Source of the DNA: Gigaspora margarita
Taxonomy: Eukaryota > Glomeromycota > Glomeromycetes > Diversisporales > Gigasporaceae
Reading direction: 5' to 3'
DNA: 64,000 nucleotides
NCBI GenBank assembly: GCA_009809945.1
Contig: WTPW01002215.1
Coordinates: 6,089 to 70,088, forward strand
Of this stretch, positions 46,241-57,879 are shown piece after piece (position 1 is the stretch's first letter; the number at the start of each line of letters is the position of its first letter). Made by a program: the position numbers and the translations under genes. Below the pieces are notes generated by a model. The model had not been told where the DNA came from and ran no database searches. It saw only the letters and a program-made list of their open reading frames with translations.

Positions 46241-46368
46241 AATTTCCTGGGAGTTTAAAAATTACAGCAGAGATTTCTGATGATCATAAGATACAGATGG
46301 CCCGAAGGGTCATCTGCATCATATGATCATCGGGAATCTCTGCTGCAATTTTAAGCTCACAGGAAATT
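46241..46368. repeat. Palindrome, ~60-bp arms
   Basis: AATTTCCTGGGAGTTTAAAA..CAGCAGAGATT..GATGATCATA is mirrored by TATGATCATC..AATCTCTGCTG..AGCTCACAGGAAATT around ATGGCCCGAAGGGTCAT. Confidence 0.85.
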
Positions 46369-46390
46369 CATGAGTAATACTCTGTCTTAT

Positions 46391-46510
46391 GTTGTTCATG
46401 CTTCATTATAATTTTCACGTGATTATTTGTGACCGGGAATCTTTCCATGGAAGATTCCTGGTCATGGTATGATCTTGTAGGAAATTATAATGAAGGTAGG
46501 CATGAACAAC
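46391..46510. repeat. Palindrome, ~55-bp arms
   Basis: GTTGTTCATGCTTCATTATAA..GACCGGGAATCTT is mirrored by AAGATTCCTGGTC..TTATAATGAAG..GCATGAACAAC, turning at CCATGG. It abuts the MITE at 46519. Confidence 0.85.
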
Positions 46511-46518
46511 AAATAGTA

Positions 46519-46837
46519 AGGTAGGGTATTATACTAAAAATTACTTCACAGACACCCTATTTCATTAACAAATTATTTACTAACAAGTTTATTTACCAAC
46601 AGTTCATTTCACTGAAGCTTATTTTACTGACAAGTTTTTTTCTATAAAGTACAATAACTTTAACTTTAATTTTACTCTAATTCTACTCTAACCCTAATAA
46701 CAATGACCAGAATTATTTTGTCAATGAAATAAGTTTCAGTAAAATGAACTGTCAGTAAAGTGAACTTGTTAGTGAATAATTTGTTGATAAAATGGGGTGT
46801 CTGTAAAATGATTGTTGGTAAAATGATTGCTACTCCT
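46519..46837. mobile_element. TA-flanked MITE with telomere-like loop
   Basis: AGGTAGGGTATTATAC left and GCTACTCCT right; arms CAGACACCCTATTTCATT, AACAAATTATTTACTAACAAG and their complements. TA at 46517-46518 and 46838-46839. The loop has TACTCTAACCCTAATAAC. Non-coding. Confidence 0.75.
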
Positions 46838-46849
46838 TATTTATTATGT

Positions 46850-47835
46850 TTCAATATTCCTTTAACTTTTGGTGAATTAACACAACTAAGAAAATTCTTT
46901 TTGACCAATATACAAATTCAAAAATTTTGAATACTCAAAAACACAAATGTATATTACCTATAGTTGGATATAATATTGCAAAAAGCAATTTTGTGCCAAC
47001 TTTTATTGGTTCTAACAAAGTAAATACATCTTAAAATTGATATTAATTAATTATTAATTTGTACAAATTGCTCTTTTTAATGAATTTTTTATTATTGTAT
47101 TTTTTAATTTTATAACAAATGAAAAAAATCTATAATTTGAAAAATTATAGTTTTCTTTTTGTGCATTTATAATACACTTACAATTTTTGCTATTTATTAG
47201 TATTCAGATATAGTAAAAGATAAGTAAATGATTTATAACAAGAAAATTAAGGGCTATGTTTATTTTTTGCATTTTTTGTAATATGTAATATATAGAATTT
47301 TAGGTTTAAAATATTGAATTCTTTTAAACTAGCATAATCTATACAAAACACCACTGAAACAAGTAGATACTTTGATTTTTAGTATTAAGGTTCAAACTTT
47401 TTCTATAGCAGGATCAACTATTTCAAGTTTTTGTTTTGTAGCCAAATTAAGCATATAAGCTGTTTAATAATAATATAAAAATTTAATATTATNAAGCTTA
47501 TATTGCAATTTGTATACAATTAATCTTTTATAAGCAATTATTGCAAATTCATTATTTATAGTAAATGCTAACATTTTATCTTTAAGATTAAAATTATTAA
47601 GAAGATTATTAATAATATTTGCTATATTTGTACCTATATATCTATTGTTAAATGAAATGATATCTAAAAGAAAATGACATATTTTTAATTACACCAATAA
47701 AGTAAAGAGTAATGCCAAGAAATGTTTCAAAATTTTGAGATGTTCATATGTTAGTAGTTAAAGAACCCTTTTTAGTAATTCTAATAATATCATTAACTAA
47801 TTTACTTTGTCTACTATTAAATTATCTAAAATTAT
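46850..47835 (-). pseudogene. hAT transposase relic on the minus strand
   Basis: Reading downward from 47835 and allowing frame changes: VNDIIRITKKGSLTTNI then a stop for Trp, TSQNFETFLGITLYFIGVIKNMSFS, LDIISFNNRYIGTNIANIIN, LAFTINNEFAIIAYKRLI, AYMLNLATKQKLEIVDPAIEKV, ILKIKVSTCFSG and LEPIKVGTKLL..YPTIGNIHLCF. This is the order of a hAT core (first catalytic box TTNIW for TTD.W; INN for TDN). Both Asp positions are Asn. Different subfamily from the relic at 1.5-6.1 kb. The C-terminal dimerisation part is missing; the MITE 46519-46837 borders it. Confidence 0.7.
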
Positions 47836-47929
47836 TTTTTAGAACCCTGGATATCTAGTACAGAGGCTATACTTAATTTTTTTAGCAAAAACCCCTGAAA
47901 TTTAAGAAGCAAAAAAACAATTTTTAGCA

Positions 47930-48045
47930 ATTATCTTGGCATTCAGTAGTCCAATTTGAATAAACTTTTTTTTATAATGAAGCCTCAGTGAGGCACATCT
48001 AACAAAAAAAGTTCATTCAATTCTGATTGCTAGATCAAAAATTAT
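47930..48045. repeat. Palindrome around GCCTCAGTGAGGC
   Basis: TTAGCAATTATC..TTGAATAAACTTTTTTT and AAAAAAAGTTCATTCAA..GATTGCTAGA form arms around AAGCCTCAGTGAGGCAC. Confidence 0.65.
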
Positions 48046-48172
48046 TTAAACAAATATATTTTGTTATTTTTAGCAAATTGGGCCAAAATTAGCCAAAATC
48101 CAGTTATAACCTATATGAGAAATATTTGGGTCCTATTTTTTTAGCAGTTTGTCATATTGGTATTAAATATTA

Positions 48173-48410
48173 GGTTTTATAATTTAGTGCACCCTGCACT
48201 ATGGTGCACTTTATAGTAACAAATACAAACAATGATTAGGGTTAGAATTAGGGTTAAAATTAGAGTTAGGATTAGAATTGAAATTTTAAAATATTAGTAA
48301 AATTGCGAAAGGTGCATTTTTTGTTAGTAACACAACAGGGTTACTCTAGTAAAATTTTGAGATATATCGAAGGGGTGCACTGCAGTGCAAGTGTACTAAA
48401 TTTTAAAACC
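48173..48410. mobile_element. Small foldback MITE with TTAGGG-like interior
   Basis: GGTTTTATAATTTAGTGCAC and GTACTAAATTTTAAAACC are inverted; AGTGCACCCTGCACT and GTGCACTGCAGTGCA occur at the inner ends. TTA flanks (48170-48172; 48412-48414) are possible. Interior has TTAGGGTTAGAATTAGGGTT. Confidence 0.7.
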
Positions 48411-48544
48411 CTTACATATTAGTAGTCAAGAAAATTAATGAATTTATTAAAATATTTATTTTTAACAATAGTAAACAGTTGCTGATTTGCAGTAATTCAG
48501 ATAATTAATTTTTTATTTATTTTTTTTTGCTTATTGTTATTATC

Positions 48545-49164
48545 TTAAACTATCCATTTTAATGGACAAATTTGTCTGCTAAAATAATTGGATAAAGTAG
48601 AATTTTAAAAAAATTTTATAATGATTTTTATTCTAACCAATTATAATGAATTCCAAAGGCTCAAACTACACATTACAATCAATTGCTATAGTATAGCATG
48701 CTCATAATAATTCAAATAAAAGTTATAGATTCATACAATAGCTATAAAGCATACCATTTTATCTGAACTTTTGAGTCACATTATTTTCTACACATTGTCA
48801 AAAAATCAGCTTTGTGAAATTGGTTGTGAAAAATCTTTGACCAATTTTAATTTCATATTATAAAAGGTACCTCCATGTGATGATCCTAAAAATCTTCAAT
48901 AATTGTCACATGACAGTACTTTTTTTACTTTTAAATTTGATCATAAAGACTATATAATAATCAATTCTATTTAGTTAATTTTTGGGGCAGTGTTAAGAAA
49001 GTTTCGCAAGATAAAAATTACATGATATCTAGCATATTATGTACTTTTATTACTTTTATTCTAGCTTAGAGAATATGGAGTACATTTTAATAAAATTTAG
49101 GCCAATTGTACAAAAATTGGTCAAAAAAATTTTAGCAGACAAATTTGTCTGCTAGACAGTTTAA
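48545..49164. mobile_element. 620-bp MITE with GACAAATTTGTCTGC arms
   Basis: TTAAACTATCC..GGACAAATTTGTCTGCTAAAAT at the left is mirrored by ATTTTAGCAGACAAATTTGTC..GACAGTTTAA at the right. Interior AT-rich without a frame. Target duplication unresolved. Confidence 0.7.
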
Positions 49165-49490
49165 AGGATACAAGTTAGTTTTAGAAAGTTAAATATAGTT
49201 TGATATCTTGTTAGTGCATTAATATTGTGCTTGTCTAGGTGTCATTATAAAGGTAAAATTCTAGTTTTTGTAAAAAAAAACCTGATTATACTATATGTAT
49301 ACAGGTTTTTTGAAGTGATCAGTTGTATTAATCTTAAAATATAACAAAATTATTAAACTCTTTGCTATAGTTTTCAAAAAAATTATTAGTTTACAATTTT
49401 TTGTTTTTTTTTTAAAATATAAAAAAAGTAAGATTTATATATTATATTAAAATATATGCTTTTTTTGTTTATTAAGAGCATTAAAACTGC
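49165..49490. other. AT-rich spacer
   Basis: Nothing beyond a short hairpin near 49280-49300 (CCTGATTATA / TATACAGG). Confidence 0.35.
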
Positions 49491-49492
49491 TA

Positions 49493-49709
49493 CCATATCC
49501 TATCATGAATAAGCACCTCTTTTTTGAAATTTTAAACTCAACATTCTTGATAACTATCTTATCAAACTTAATAAAAATTTATTTATTTAAATTTTATAAA
49601 TCTATAAAATTTAAATAAATAAATTTTTATTAAGTTTGATTAGATAGTTATCAAGAACTTTGAGTTTAAAATTTCAAAAAAGGGGGTGCTTATTCATGAT
49701 AGGATACGG
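49493..49709. mobile_element. 217-bp palindromic TA MITE (AATAAGCACC type)
   Basis: CCATATCCTATCATGAATAA left and TTATTCATGATAGGATACGG right, TA at 49491-49492 and 49710-49711. Nearly the whole length folds into one hairpin turning at ATAAATCTAT. Confidence 0.9.
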
Positions 49710-50278
49710 TAAGCTAAGTAAATTTTTAATTTTTTTGTTTTATTTTAATTCTGATTACAACTAATACATATATAATTGTTTTTTTGATTATCTTATTTAA
49801 GGAGCTTTTTTTTACAAGAAAGTATCAAGGTATATCTTAAATTAATTATTTAAAATTAAAAATATAAAAACAACTTTCTAAAAACTAAATTGTAATAATT
49901 TTTTTTTGTTGATCATTGAAATAACTTTTTTTGTATTAAAAACATTTATAAAAAATATAATAAGAAATATAGTATTAGTTTAAATTTCTAAATAGGAGAA
50001 TTCAAATGAGTTGAGCAATAATGAGCTTTTTTTATTTTAAAGAAGTCTAATAAATTTAAATTATATATATTAATCAAAAAAATTAAAAATTTAAATGAAG
50101 GTGTTTTAAGTTTCTTTTCTAAGGAGCTAACTGAATTTTGCTATTTTTTATATAAAAATCAAATTGGAAAAGGTACTATATAGCAATTAAAATAGTTATT
50201 AAAATTTCTAATTTGTGAATTTCTTGCTTAAAATTGTTAAAAACCTGTAATTTAAATTAGAATTTCAAGCTTTTATTA
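49710..50278. other. AT-rich spacer
   Basis: Long T- and A-runs; no frame, splice-linked exon or terminal repeat seen. Confidence 0.35.
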
Positions 50279-50595
50279 CCATATATTCCCGAAAATAAGC
50301 TACCTTTTTTGGGCCAAAAATTATACGAAAAAACATGAAGAAGCTTATTTTTGAATTGTTGAATTTTTTGAAAAATTGAAAAACATACTAATAAAATATT
50401 AACCAAATAACGTAAAATTTTTACTATAAGTGTATTTTAATTTCCTGAACAAGTTTACTTAATAGCACTTTTGAGATTTACTTAGTAAAATTTGGACTTT
50501 TATATGTAGCAACTGCTAATGCGTTTTTTGAGATTTTTGAAAAAATTCAGGTGGGTAGCTTATTTTCAGAGTAGCTTATTTTCAGGAATATACGG
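50279..50595. mobile_element. 317-bp TA MITE (AATAAGCTACC clan)
   Basis: CCATATATTCCCGAAAATAAG left, and right end GTAGCTTATTTTCAGG..ATACGG; TA at 50277-50278 and 50596-50597. Interior (TTGAAAAATTGAAAAACATAC, AAGTTTACTTAATAGCAC) is shared with 56892-57189 and 60687-61004. Confidence 0.9.
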
Positions 50596-50815
50596 TATTC
50601 TTTAATTACTTAATTTAGCAAGTAATAGATAATAAAAATAATAAAAATTGCACAATTTAAGTTATTGTTCTTAAATACTATTTTATTAATTGTAAATTTG
50701 TTTATATTTTTATATTAAATTTTATATTAAATGCAAAATATCTTATGCTTTATTTTAGGATACTATATACAATTGATCACCTGCATCTATTTGATTATAT
50801 AATTACCAATGTTCT

Positions 50816-52194
50816 TAACAGTCATAGTCATAGAGTAGTCATAGAACATGTTCTTTTTTTTCAAAGTGCCTGCTTGGGGCATAGGATTTTATTCAGTTTA
50901 TACATCGGGAAATTATATTTGAATGAGAGTACAACTAACCACACATACACTTTTGGTGTCTAATTTAAGTGGTCCACCCGAAGGTTCCATACTAGATGCC
51001 ATACCTGCAACCCAACTACGGGAATTGCCTATTTAAACCCTTTGATCTTTAGCTCCTTTGACCAATCTCAACTGTTTCACTAGTATCTGCGGTATATATA
51101 TAGTCAGTCCGGACCCTAGAACATTTACTTCATGGCCCTTAGAACTAGTTTATTTAGTCATAGGACATGTTCTCTAGAAATAAGTTTATAATAAAAATTA
51201 TAAAAAAAACATATGAATTTACTATAAACTTTGAGCTAAAGATCCTTCTTGGCTTAACTAATTAACTTAAAATTAAAATTTGCAGGTATATAGAACAAAA
51301 AAAGAAGAAAATTTTGAGCTTAAAAACTATATTAAAATCTTGCCAATTTTGCACTTTGTTAAAATGTAACTCTGTTAAAACAAATATTTACAAATTTTAA
51401 ATTAGCAATTATGTATAAAATTATGCTTTGAACAACTTTACTTAGGCAACAGAAGTAGGTTACCTTGTAAGAAAAATGGATGATCTATACACTAAAGTTA
51501 AAATTTAATATATTTCAAGATCTAACTTTTTTCTTATTAGGTAACCTACTTTGGGCTCTTAAACAAAGTTGTTCAGCATGTAATTTTACATTATATTTAA
51601 AGTTAAAAGCACTTTCTCAAACCTTTTACTAAGTGAAAAATGGGTTTAAAGTTAGAAAAATTTTTTTTAAATTTAAAAAAAAGTTTTTTTTTTAATTTAA
51701 ACCCATTTTTCATAGTAAAAGGTTTGAAAAAGCACATTTTAACCTCAAATATAGTAAAATTACATGCCAAACAACTTTGTTTAAGAGCCCAAAGTAGGTT
51801 TCTAATAAGAAAAAAAAGTTAGATCATGAAATACGATAAATTTTAACTTTAGTACATAGATAACCCATTTTTCTTACAAGGTAACTTACTTCTGTCGTCT
51901 AAGTAAAGTTGTTTAGAGCATAATTTGATACATAATTGCTGATTTAAAATTTGTAAATATTTGTTTTTGACAGAGTTACATTTTGAAAAAGTGCAAAATT
52001 AGTAAAATTTTAATGTGGTTTTTAAATTCAAAATTTTTTTCTTTTCTTGTTCTATATACCCGCAAAATTTAATTTAAGTTAATTAGTTAAGCCAAGAAGG
52101 ATTTTTAGCTCAAAGTTTATAGTAAATTCATATGTTTTTTTTATAATTTTTATTTTTAAACTTATTTTAAGAGAACATGTCCTATGACTGTTAA
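50816..52194. mobile_element. Foldback element, ~490-bp arms, hit by a SINE
   Basis: TTAACAGTCATAG and CATAGGACATGTTCT on the left pair with AGAACATGTCCTATGACTG and TTAA on the right. Arms remain complementary through CATATGAATTTACTATAAAC, AAGAAGTAGGTTACC-like and AACCCATTTTTCA to a turn near 51680. A truncated SINE interrupts the left arm close to the tip. No protein. Confidence 0.85.
50855..51155 (-). mobile_element. 5'-truncated SINE copy with 18-bp TSD
   Basis: T-run at 50855, then the same body as 40500-40800 (GAGAGTACAACTAACCACAC, CCATACCTGCAACCCAACTA). Flanks AGTCATAGAACATGTTCT (50837-50854) and AGTCATAGGACATGTTCT (51156-51173) are an 18-bp target duplication with one difference. Confidence 0.88.
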
Positions 52195-52448
52195 TATAGA
52201 ACTGACTTACTTAAACTAGTTTTAATTTATGAACCTGGAACTGCCTAGACCAGTTAAAAAGACTGAATCAGATAATAGTTTTTGTTTGACTATAATATCC
52301 TTATTGCTAGCTATATATTAAAAATATAATAGAAAATAAATTATTTTATCTTCTGAAATTTGTAACTGTTCAGCTTTACTATTTGTATATTATGTGTATA
52401 TATTATATATTATTTCACAATTCTTGTTAATTTTAAATTAACATATAA

Positions 52449-52694
52449 GGGTAGGTCAATAGAAAAGGGACAAATCATTTTTAGTAAAATTTTTTTAATT
52501 TTTAAATTAAAATATCTTGACAACTATTTAATCAAATTTGCCAAAAAGTTTTTTATTTTAATCTTGAAATTATATAAAATTAAAATAAAAAAAAATTTAT
52601 TAAATTTATTAAGATAGTTGTTAAGATATTTAAGCTTAAAGTCAAGAAAACTTTTACTTAGAAAAAATTTGTCCCTTTTTTATTGACTCACCCC
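52449..52694. mobile_element. ~246-bp MITE, copy A
   Basis: GGTCAATAGAAAAGGGACAAA left and TTTGTCCCTTTTTTATTGAC right, then CCCC; arms contain AAATTAAAATATCTTGACAAC and its complement. Copy B at 52934-53179 is about 85-90% alike by eye. Confidence 0.85.
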
Positions 52695-52933
52695 CATATA
52701 TCAATTTAAAATAATTTAAAGATTGCAATTTGACATTAGTGACAAAAATTCAGCTTTTAATTTAATGTGCAAAGTACATATTATGTTTGACTGTATCAAA
52801 AAAATCATGTGTGCATACTGCACATTTTATATGTTTTGCTAACACATGTATATAAATTGATTTCATACACAAAAAAAAATTTATGTTTGGAACACACATG
52901 TGCATATCAAATTTTTTCACTGTTTGATATATA

Positions 52934-53179
52934 GGGGAATGTCAATAGAAAAGAGACAAATCATTTTTAGTAAAATTTTTTTAATTTTTAAATTAAAATA
53001 TCTTGACAACTACTTAACCAATTTTGATAAATTTTTTTTTATTTTAATATTAGAATTATCTAGATTTAAAATAAAAAAAATTATTAGATTTAATAAGATA
53101 GTTGACAAAATATTTAAGCTCAAAGTTGAGAAAACTTTTACTTAGAAAAAATTTGTCTCTTTTCTATTGACTTCACCCC
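52934..53179. mobile_element. ~246-bp MITE, copy B
   Basis: GGGGAATGTCAATAGAAAAG left, CTTTTCTATTGACTTCACCCC right, flanks ATAT. It abuts the foldback element starting at 53181, and the 81-codon frame within it is chance. Confidence 0.85.
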
Positions 53180-53180
53180 A

Positions 53181-54295
53181 TATGTCAAATAACAATTGGT
53201 ATTTTCACCCTAGATCTGACTCTTTCGACCCAGTCATATGTAATATAATACAAACAGGGATCACATAACTTTTGGATTCTTGCACTTTGACGAATGTGCA
53301 AAGCCAGATCATGTGATCTGTGCAATAACAATAACCAATCAAAATTTGAACCTGAAGTAGGTTCAAATTAAACTACAAATAAGCTACCCACAATCAACAA
53401 CAGTTGCTACATAATAAAGTTCAAATTCTACTATATAAATCGATTATTATCCTTAAGTAAACTTATTTGAAAAATTAAAATACATGTACAGTAAAATTTT
53501 TAGCAATATTGGAAAAGATTTTATTATTTGATTTTTAACTTTTATGTTTAAAAAAAAAATTAAAATTTTTTAAAAAAAATATTCAATGAATATAAAAATT
53601 AAAAGCTAAATAATAATAAGTTTTCTGATTTGTATAAAAATTTGGTAAAATATGCATTTTGATTACCTAAATATATTTGTTTAAATGCTTATAGCAATTT
53701 GCATAATAAAATTTAGACTTTACTATATAGTGACTACTTGCAATCACTAAAAACCTCTTTCTATTGAACCAGAAATTGAACCAAGTTCTGGTTAAAATGA
53801 ACTCAAAGTGGCTCAATTTGAACCAAGTCCTGCTTTAAATGAACCTGAAGTTGTTCAACTTGAACAACTTCAGGTTGTTTAAACTAGAACTTGGTTCAAA
53901 TTGAGCCACTTTGAGTTCATTTTAACCAGAACTTTGTTCAATTTCTAGTTCAATAGAAAGCAGTTTTTAGCAATCACAAGTTGTATATTTATTTTGATCT
54001 CCCAAATAAGTTTACTTAAGCGATAATAATCAATTTACATAGAAAAATTGGGACTTTACTATATAGTGACTATTGTCGATCGTGAGTAGCTAATTTTGTA
54101 GTTTAATTTGAATCTACTTTGGGTTCAAATTTTGATTAGTTATTATTGTTGCACAAATTAAATAATTTGGCTTTGTACATTGATCAAAGTGCAAGAATTC
54201 AAAAGTTATGTGATCTCTATTTGTATTACATTACACATAACTAGGTCAAAAGGGTCAAATCTGTGGTGAAAATACCAATTGTTATTTGACATATG
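53181..54295. mobile_element. 1.1-kb foldback element
   Basis: TATGTCAAATAACAATTGGT at the left is mirrored by ACCAATTGTTATTTGACATA at the right, and arms of ~550 bp stay complementary (AATACAAACAGGGATCACA; AAATTTGAACCTGAAGTAGG) to a perfect central palindrome near 53860 (AACTTGAACAACTTCAGG). Same family as 57701-63722. Confidence 0.88.
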
Positions 54296-54326
54296 TCAAA
54301 TTGCAATTTTAAATTAACATGTGTTA

Positions 54327-56213
54327 AGAGTGTGGCGACCTAGAAAAGTTGGTAAGTTGTCACTTCTCAAGCAGCAGGTCTAGGGTTCAAATTCCACTGG
54401 CAATGCTTTGAAAAATAGATCTGTGTTCTAGTAACTGTTTTTTGTCGATCAGTTGGGTACATTACTTGTAGTCCTTGGTACACTATCTTGAATGGGAGCT
54501 TCTGGGCACACAAAATTCAAGGAACTAGAGAAATAGAAACCCATTTGGCAAGTTTTGAGTAAGGATAGCAAAAATCTTTGATAGTACTACCAAAGCTATA
54601 ATATCAGAAACTGGAGCTGGAGAATCGGATAACAAGACTCTCAAGGAGAAGATCTACTAATTTGGCCATCAGAGTTGCACTAAAGGAAAAGAACCTATGT
54701 TCTAGCAGTAGATACCAAGAGAAGAAAGCCATATTGACTCTTCTGAGCTAACTGGTTTGGAAGTTTGTGAATTTGGTATAAGGACCAGTAGGATAGTGAG
54801 ATGAATACTGCAATCAGAGCGAACCTTGCAAGGGTGAAAGTAGATAATGGTAGCAGTTTAGGTAACACCTGGACTGCAAATAGTCCATCTTAGTAGATGC
54901 GTAAGTACTGAAGCATAGATGATACCTGTGTGGGACAGGAAACACTTTACCAAGTGTTTTGCGAGGATAAAGTAGTCCTAAAGAGATTCCGTAAGCATTT
55001 GGAACTGATCTTAACTCCCTTATATAACAGAGAACTGTATTAGTAATACAAAGAGAATTGGCAGGAGGAGCAGGGGCCAGAAGGTTTAAATAGGTAACCT
55101 CTTAGTTGGGTTGCAGGTATGGCAACTAGTGTAGAACCTTCAGGCAGACTACTTAAATTAAATAACCAAAAGTTGTATGTGTGGCTAGTTGTACTTTTAT
55201 CTATGTAACAAATGTCAGAGTGCTCCTGAAGGCACCTGTGATCTAATTAGGGGGCTTCCAGAAATTATGTAATATTTTTGTTACTAATAAATTTCAAAAT
55301 TTTACCCCACCTACCCATACCTGATACTCTATTAGCCAATCAAATTTTATATTTTTAAAATTTATTCATATATTCGATTTATGAAATTGATAATAACTAT
55401 TGCTCTACTAGACCAATTTAGATGATTTAACTACCAAAATGTTCGTCTCACTGAGACGATTCTAACAAGCCCAAAATCGTTAAAATCTAATCACAGGGTC
55501 CCAAGATCATTCAACTTTTGTGTAATTTTAATAGTGATTTTTTAGAATAACTAAGTAAATATCTTTAATATTGAATAACTTTTGATCTACTAGCCCGGTT
55601 TGGATAATTTAACTAACAAATGTTCATCTCAGTGAGACGATTCTTTCAAGCTCAAAATCGCTAAATTCTAATTACAGGATTCCAAGATCGATAAAGATTT
55701 TATTGGTTGTTTAACAATACAAATCTTTATCGATCTTGGAATCATGTGATTAGAATTTAGTGATTTTGGGCTTGAAAGAATCGTCTCACTGAGATGTACA
55801 TTTTAGTAGTTAAATTATCCAAAACAGGCCAGTGGATCAAAAGTTATTCAATATTAAAGATATTTACTTAGTGATTCTAAAAAATCACTATTAAAATTAC
55901 ACAAAAGTTGAACGATCTTGGGACCCTGTGATTAGATTTTAACGATTTTGGGCTTGTTAGAATCATGTCAATGAGATGAACATTTTGGTAGTTAAATCAT
56001 CTAAATTGGTCCAGTAGAGCATTAGTTATTAATAATTTTATAATTTTATACTTTTGATTAGAATTATAAAATTTTGACAGAATTATAATTATAACCTGAT
56101 ATTTTCGGGACCCCACCCACTACTAAAAAATTACATAATTTCTGGAAGCCCCTTTACTTGAATAAATACCTTTTCCCAGAGCAGAAACTTTGATATAAAA
56201 AAAATAAAATAAA
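54327..56213 (+). mobile_element. tRNA-headed SINE-like element, ~980 bp plus nested MITE
   Basis: Head AGAGTGTGGCGACCTAG, A-box-like CTAGAAAAGTTGG, B-box-like GGTTCAAATTCC, long body (to 55249), then after a 904-bp MITE the 3' end CTTGAATAAATACC..CAGAAACTTTGATA and an A-rich tail. AAATTAACATGTGTTA flanks both sides (54311-54326, 56214-56229). The complete copy at 40483-41387 shows the empty site. No protein-like frame. Confidence 0.85.
55250..56153. mobile_element. 904-bp TTA foldback MITE nested in the SINE
   Basis: GGGGGCTTCCAGAAATTATG left and CATAATTTCTGGAAGCCCCT right, TTA at 55247-55249 and 56154-56156. Arms carry CATCTCAGTGAGACGATTCT, GATTCCAAGATCGATAAAG and complements, turning near 55700 (TTGTTTAACAAT). 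Related inside to the Harbinger-like MITEs at 1 and 22801. Confidence 0.92.
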
Positions 56214-56304
56214 AAATTAACATGTGTTAATTTAAAATTGACATAAATTGTAAAGTGACATATAACATTTATACATACATATATTAATATTTGATTATAT
56301 AATA

Positions 56305-56622
56305 CAGTCAGACCTCCATAAATGCAACCTCTATAAACAATACCTTCCTAAATGCATGTTTTTGTCTTGTCTGTAAGAAATTATTAGTACTAAATGCACA
56401 TTCTTCCAAATAATTTTCTATATCATACTACCTCCCTAAATGCACGTAGCCAATCAAATTTTAGTATTTAAGATAGGTTATACAGTTTTTAGTAAAAGTT
56501 ACACAAACTTGGTAATCAAATCTTTAAAGCTGCAATTTAATTGGCTCTCCCTAAATGCAATACCTCTCTAAATACACATTGTAGTCTTGTCTGTACACGT
56601 TGCATTTATGGAGGTTTGACTG
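56305..56622. mobile_element. 318-bp mariner/pogo-like MITE, TSD TA
   Basis: CAGTCAGACCTCCATAAATG left and CATTTATGGAGGTTTGACTG right between TA (56303-56304, 56623-56624). Interior repeats CTCCCTAAATGCA. CAGT tips plus TA target are typical of pogo-type MITEs. Confidence 0.93.
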
Positions 56623-56796
56623 TAGCTTTTGAGGCTTTTAAAAAATATTAATTGCAATATTTTAGTATAAACTATAACCTTTTCTATCTCTAAAGTTACT
56701 CTTATAAGCTATACTAATTTTTCATTTATATAATTTATATATTAAACAAATTCATAAATCAATAAATTAGAATATATATATATACCAATTATTATA

Positions 56797-57415
56797 AAAT
56801 GCACCTATAGTGTTGAACACTATAGATTTGCAAATTTATGTAACAAAAACAAAAAATAAATTTTTATAAAAGAAAAAATAAATTTTAATTACCGTATATG
56901 CTCGAAAATAAGCACCCCCTAAAAATAAGCACCCCCTGCAAAATTTCAAAAAATCTGTTAACAGTCGCTACATATAAAAGTCTAAATTTTACTAAGTAAA
57001 CCTTAAAAGTGCAATTAAGTAAAGTTGTTCAGGGCATCAAATTACACCTATAGTAAAAATTTGGTATTATTTGGACAACTTTTTATTAGTACTTTTTTTA
57101 ATTTTTCAAAAATTTAACAATTCGAAAATAAGCAACCTTTGTATAACATTTTTGTCCAAAAAAGGGTGCTTATTTTCGGCGATTTACGGTACTTTAGGGT
57201 AGTGTAAGGCCTGGGATTTTATTGGGGCATTAGTATATACAAAATTTTGCAAGGAATTTTTTTTATTAGAGCCCCAAAAGTGGTTTTATAAGCAAAATTT
57301 TGATTTTTTAAAAAATAAACAAAAATTGAAATTTTATGTTGCACCTGATCTTAAATTTTAATTGGCTATTCTAATAGTTTTGTGTTATATAGTGTTCAAC
57401 ACCATAGGTGTATTT
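56797..57415. mobile_element. TA-flanked MITE that carries a nested MITE
   Basis: AAATGCACCTATAGTGTTGAA left and TTCAACACCATAGGTGTATTT right, with TA at 56795-56796 and 57416-57417. Its left half is interrupted by 56892-57189. Confidence 0.85.
56892..57189. mobile_element. 298-bp TA MITE (AATAAGCACC clan), nested
   Basis: CCGTATATGCTCGAAAATAAG left and CTTATTTTCGGCGATTTACGG right between TA (56890-56891, 57190-57191). AATAAGCACCCCC is doubled at the left. Shares interior words with 50279-50595 and 60687-61004. Confidence 0.92.
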
Positions 57416-57879
57416 TAGTAAACTTGTATATAAACACATAATAAAATTAAGAAATTTTCTTATATAAAACAATAAATTTGAACATTATTTTCAAGTAATA
57501 TACTGTTAATATATATATTTTATTCTATATTTGAGCAACTATCTTCATTATTAACTTCAATTTCTTAATATGCTATATATTAAAAAATTAACTAAGCCAA
57601 TAAAAAAAAATAAACACAATTGCATTGTATGTAACAAGGAGCTGAAATATAATAATAAATATAGAGAATTGCTATTTTTACCTCCTAGCTTAGCCTCTAA
57701 CTCTTTTGACCTAGTTATGTATAGTATAGTATAAACAAAAATCATATGATTTTATATTTTTGCATTTTGATCAATTATAAAATCATGGTCATATAATCCA
57801 TTTAACAATAATAGCCAATTAAAATTTGAACCTACAAACCAATTCCCCAAACCTTCCAAATCAAAAATGAATTTCAACT

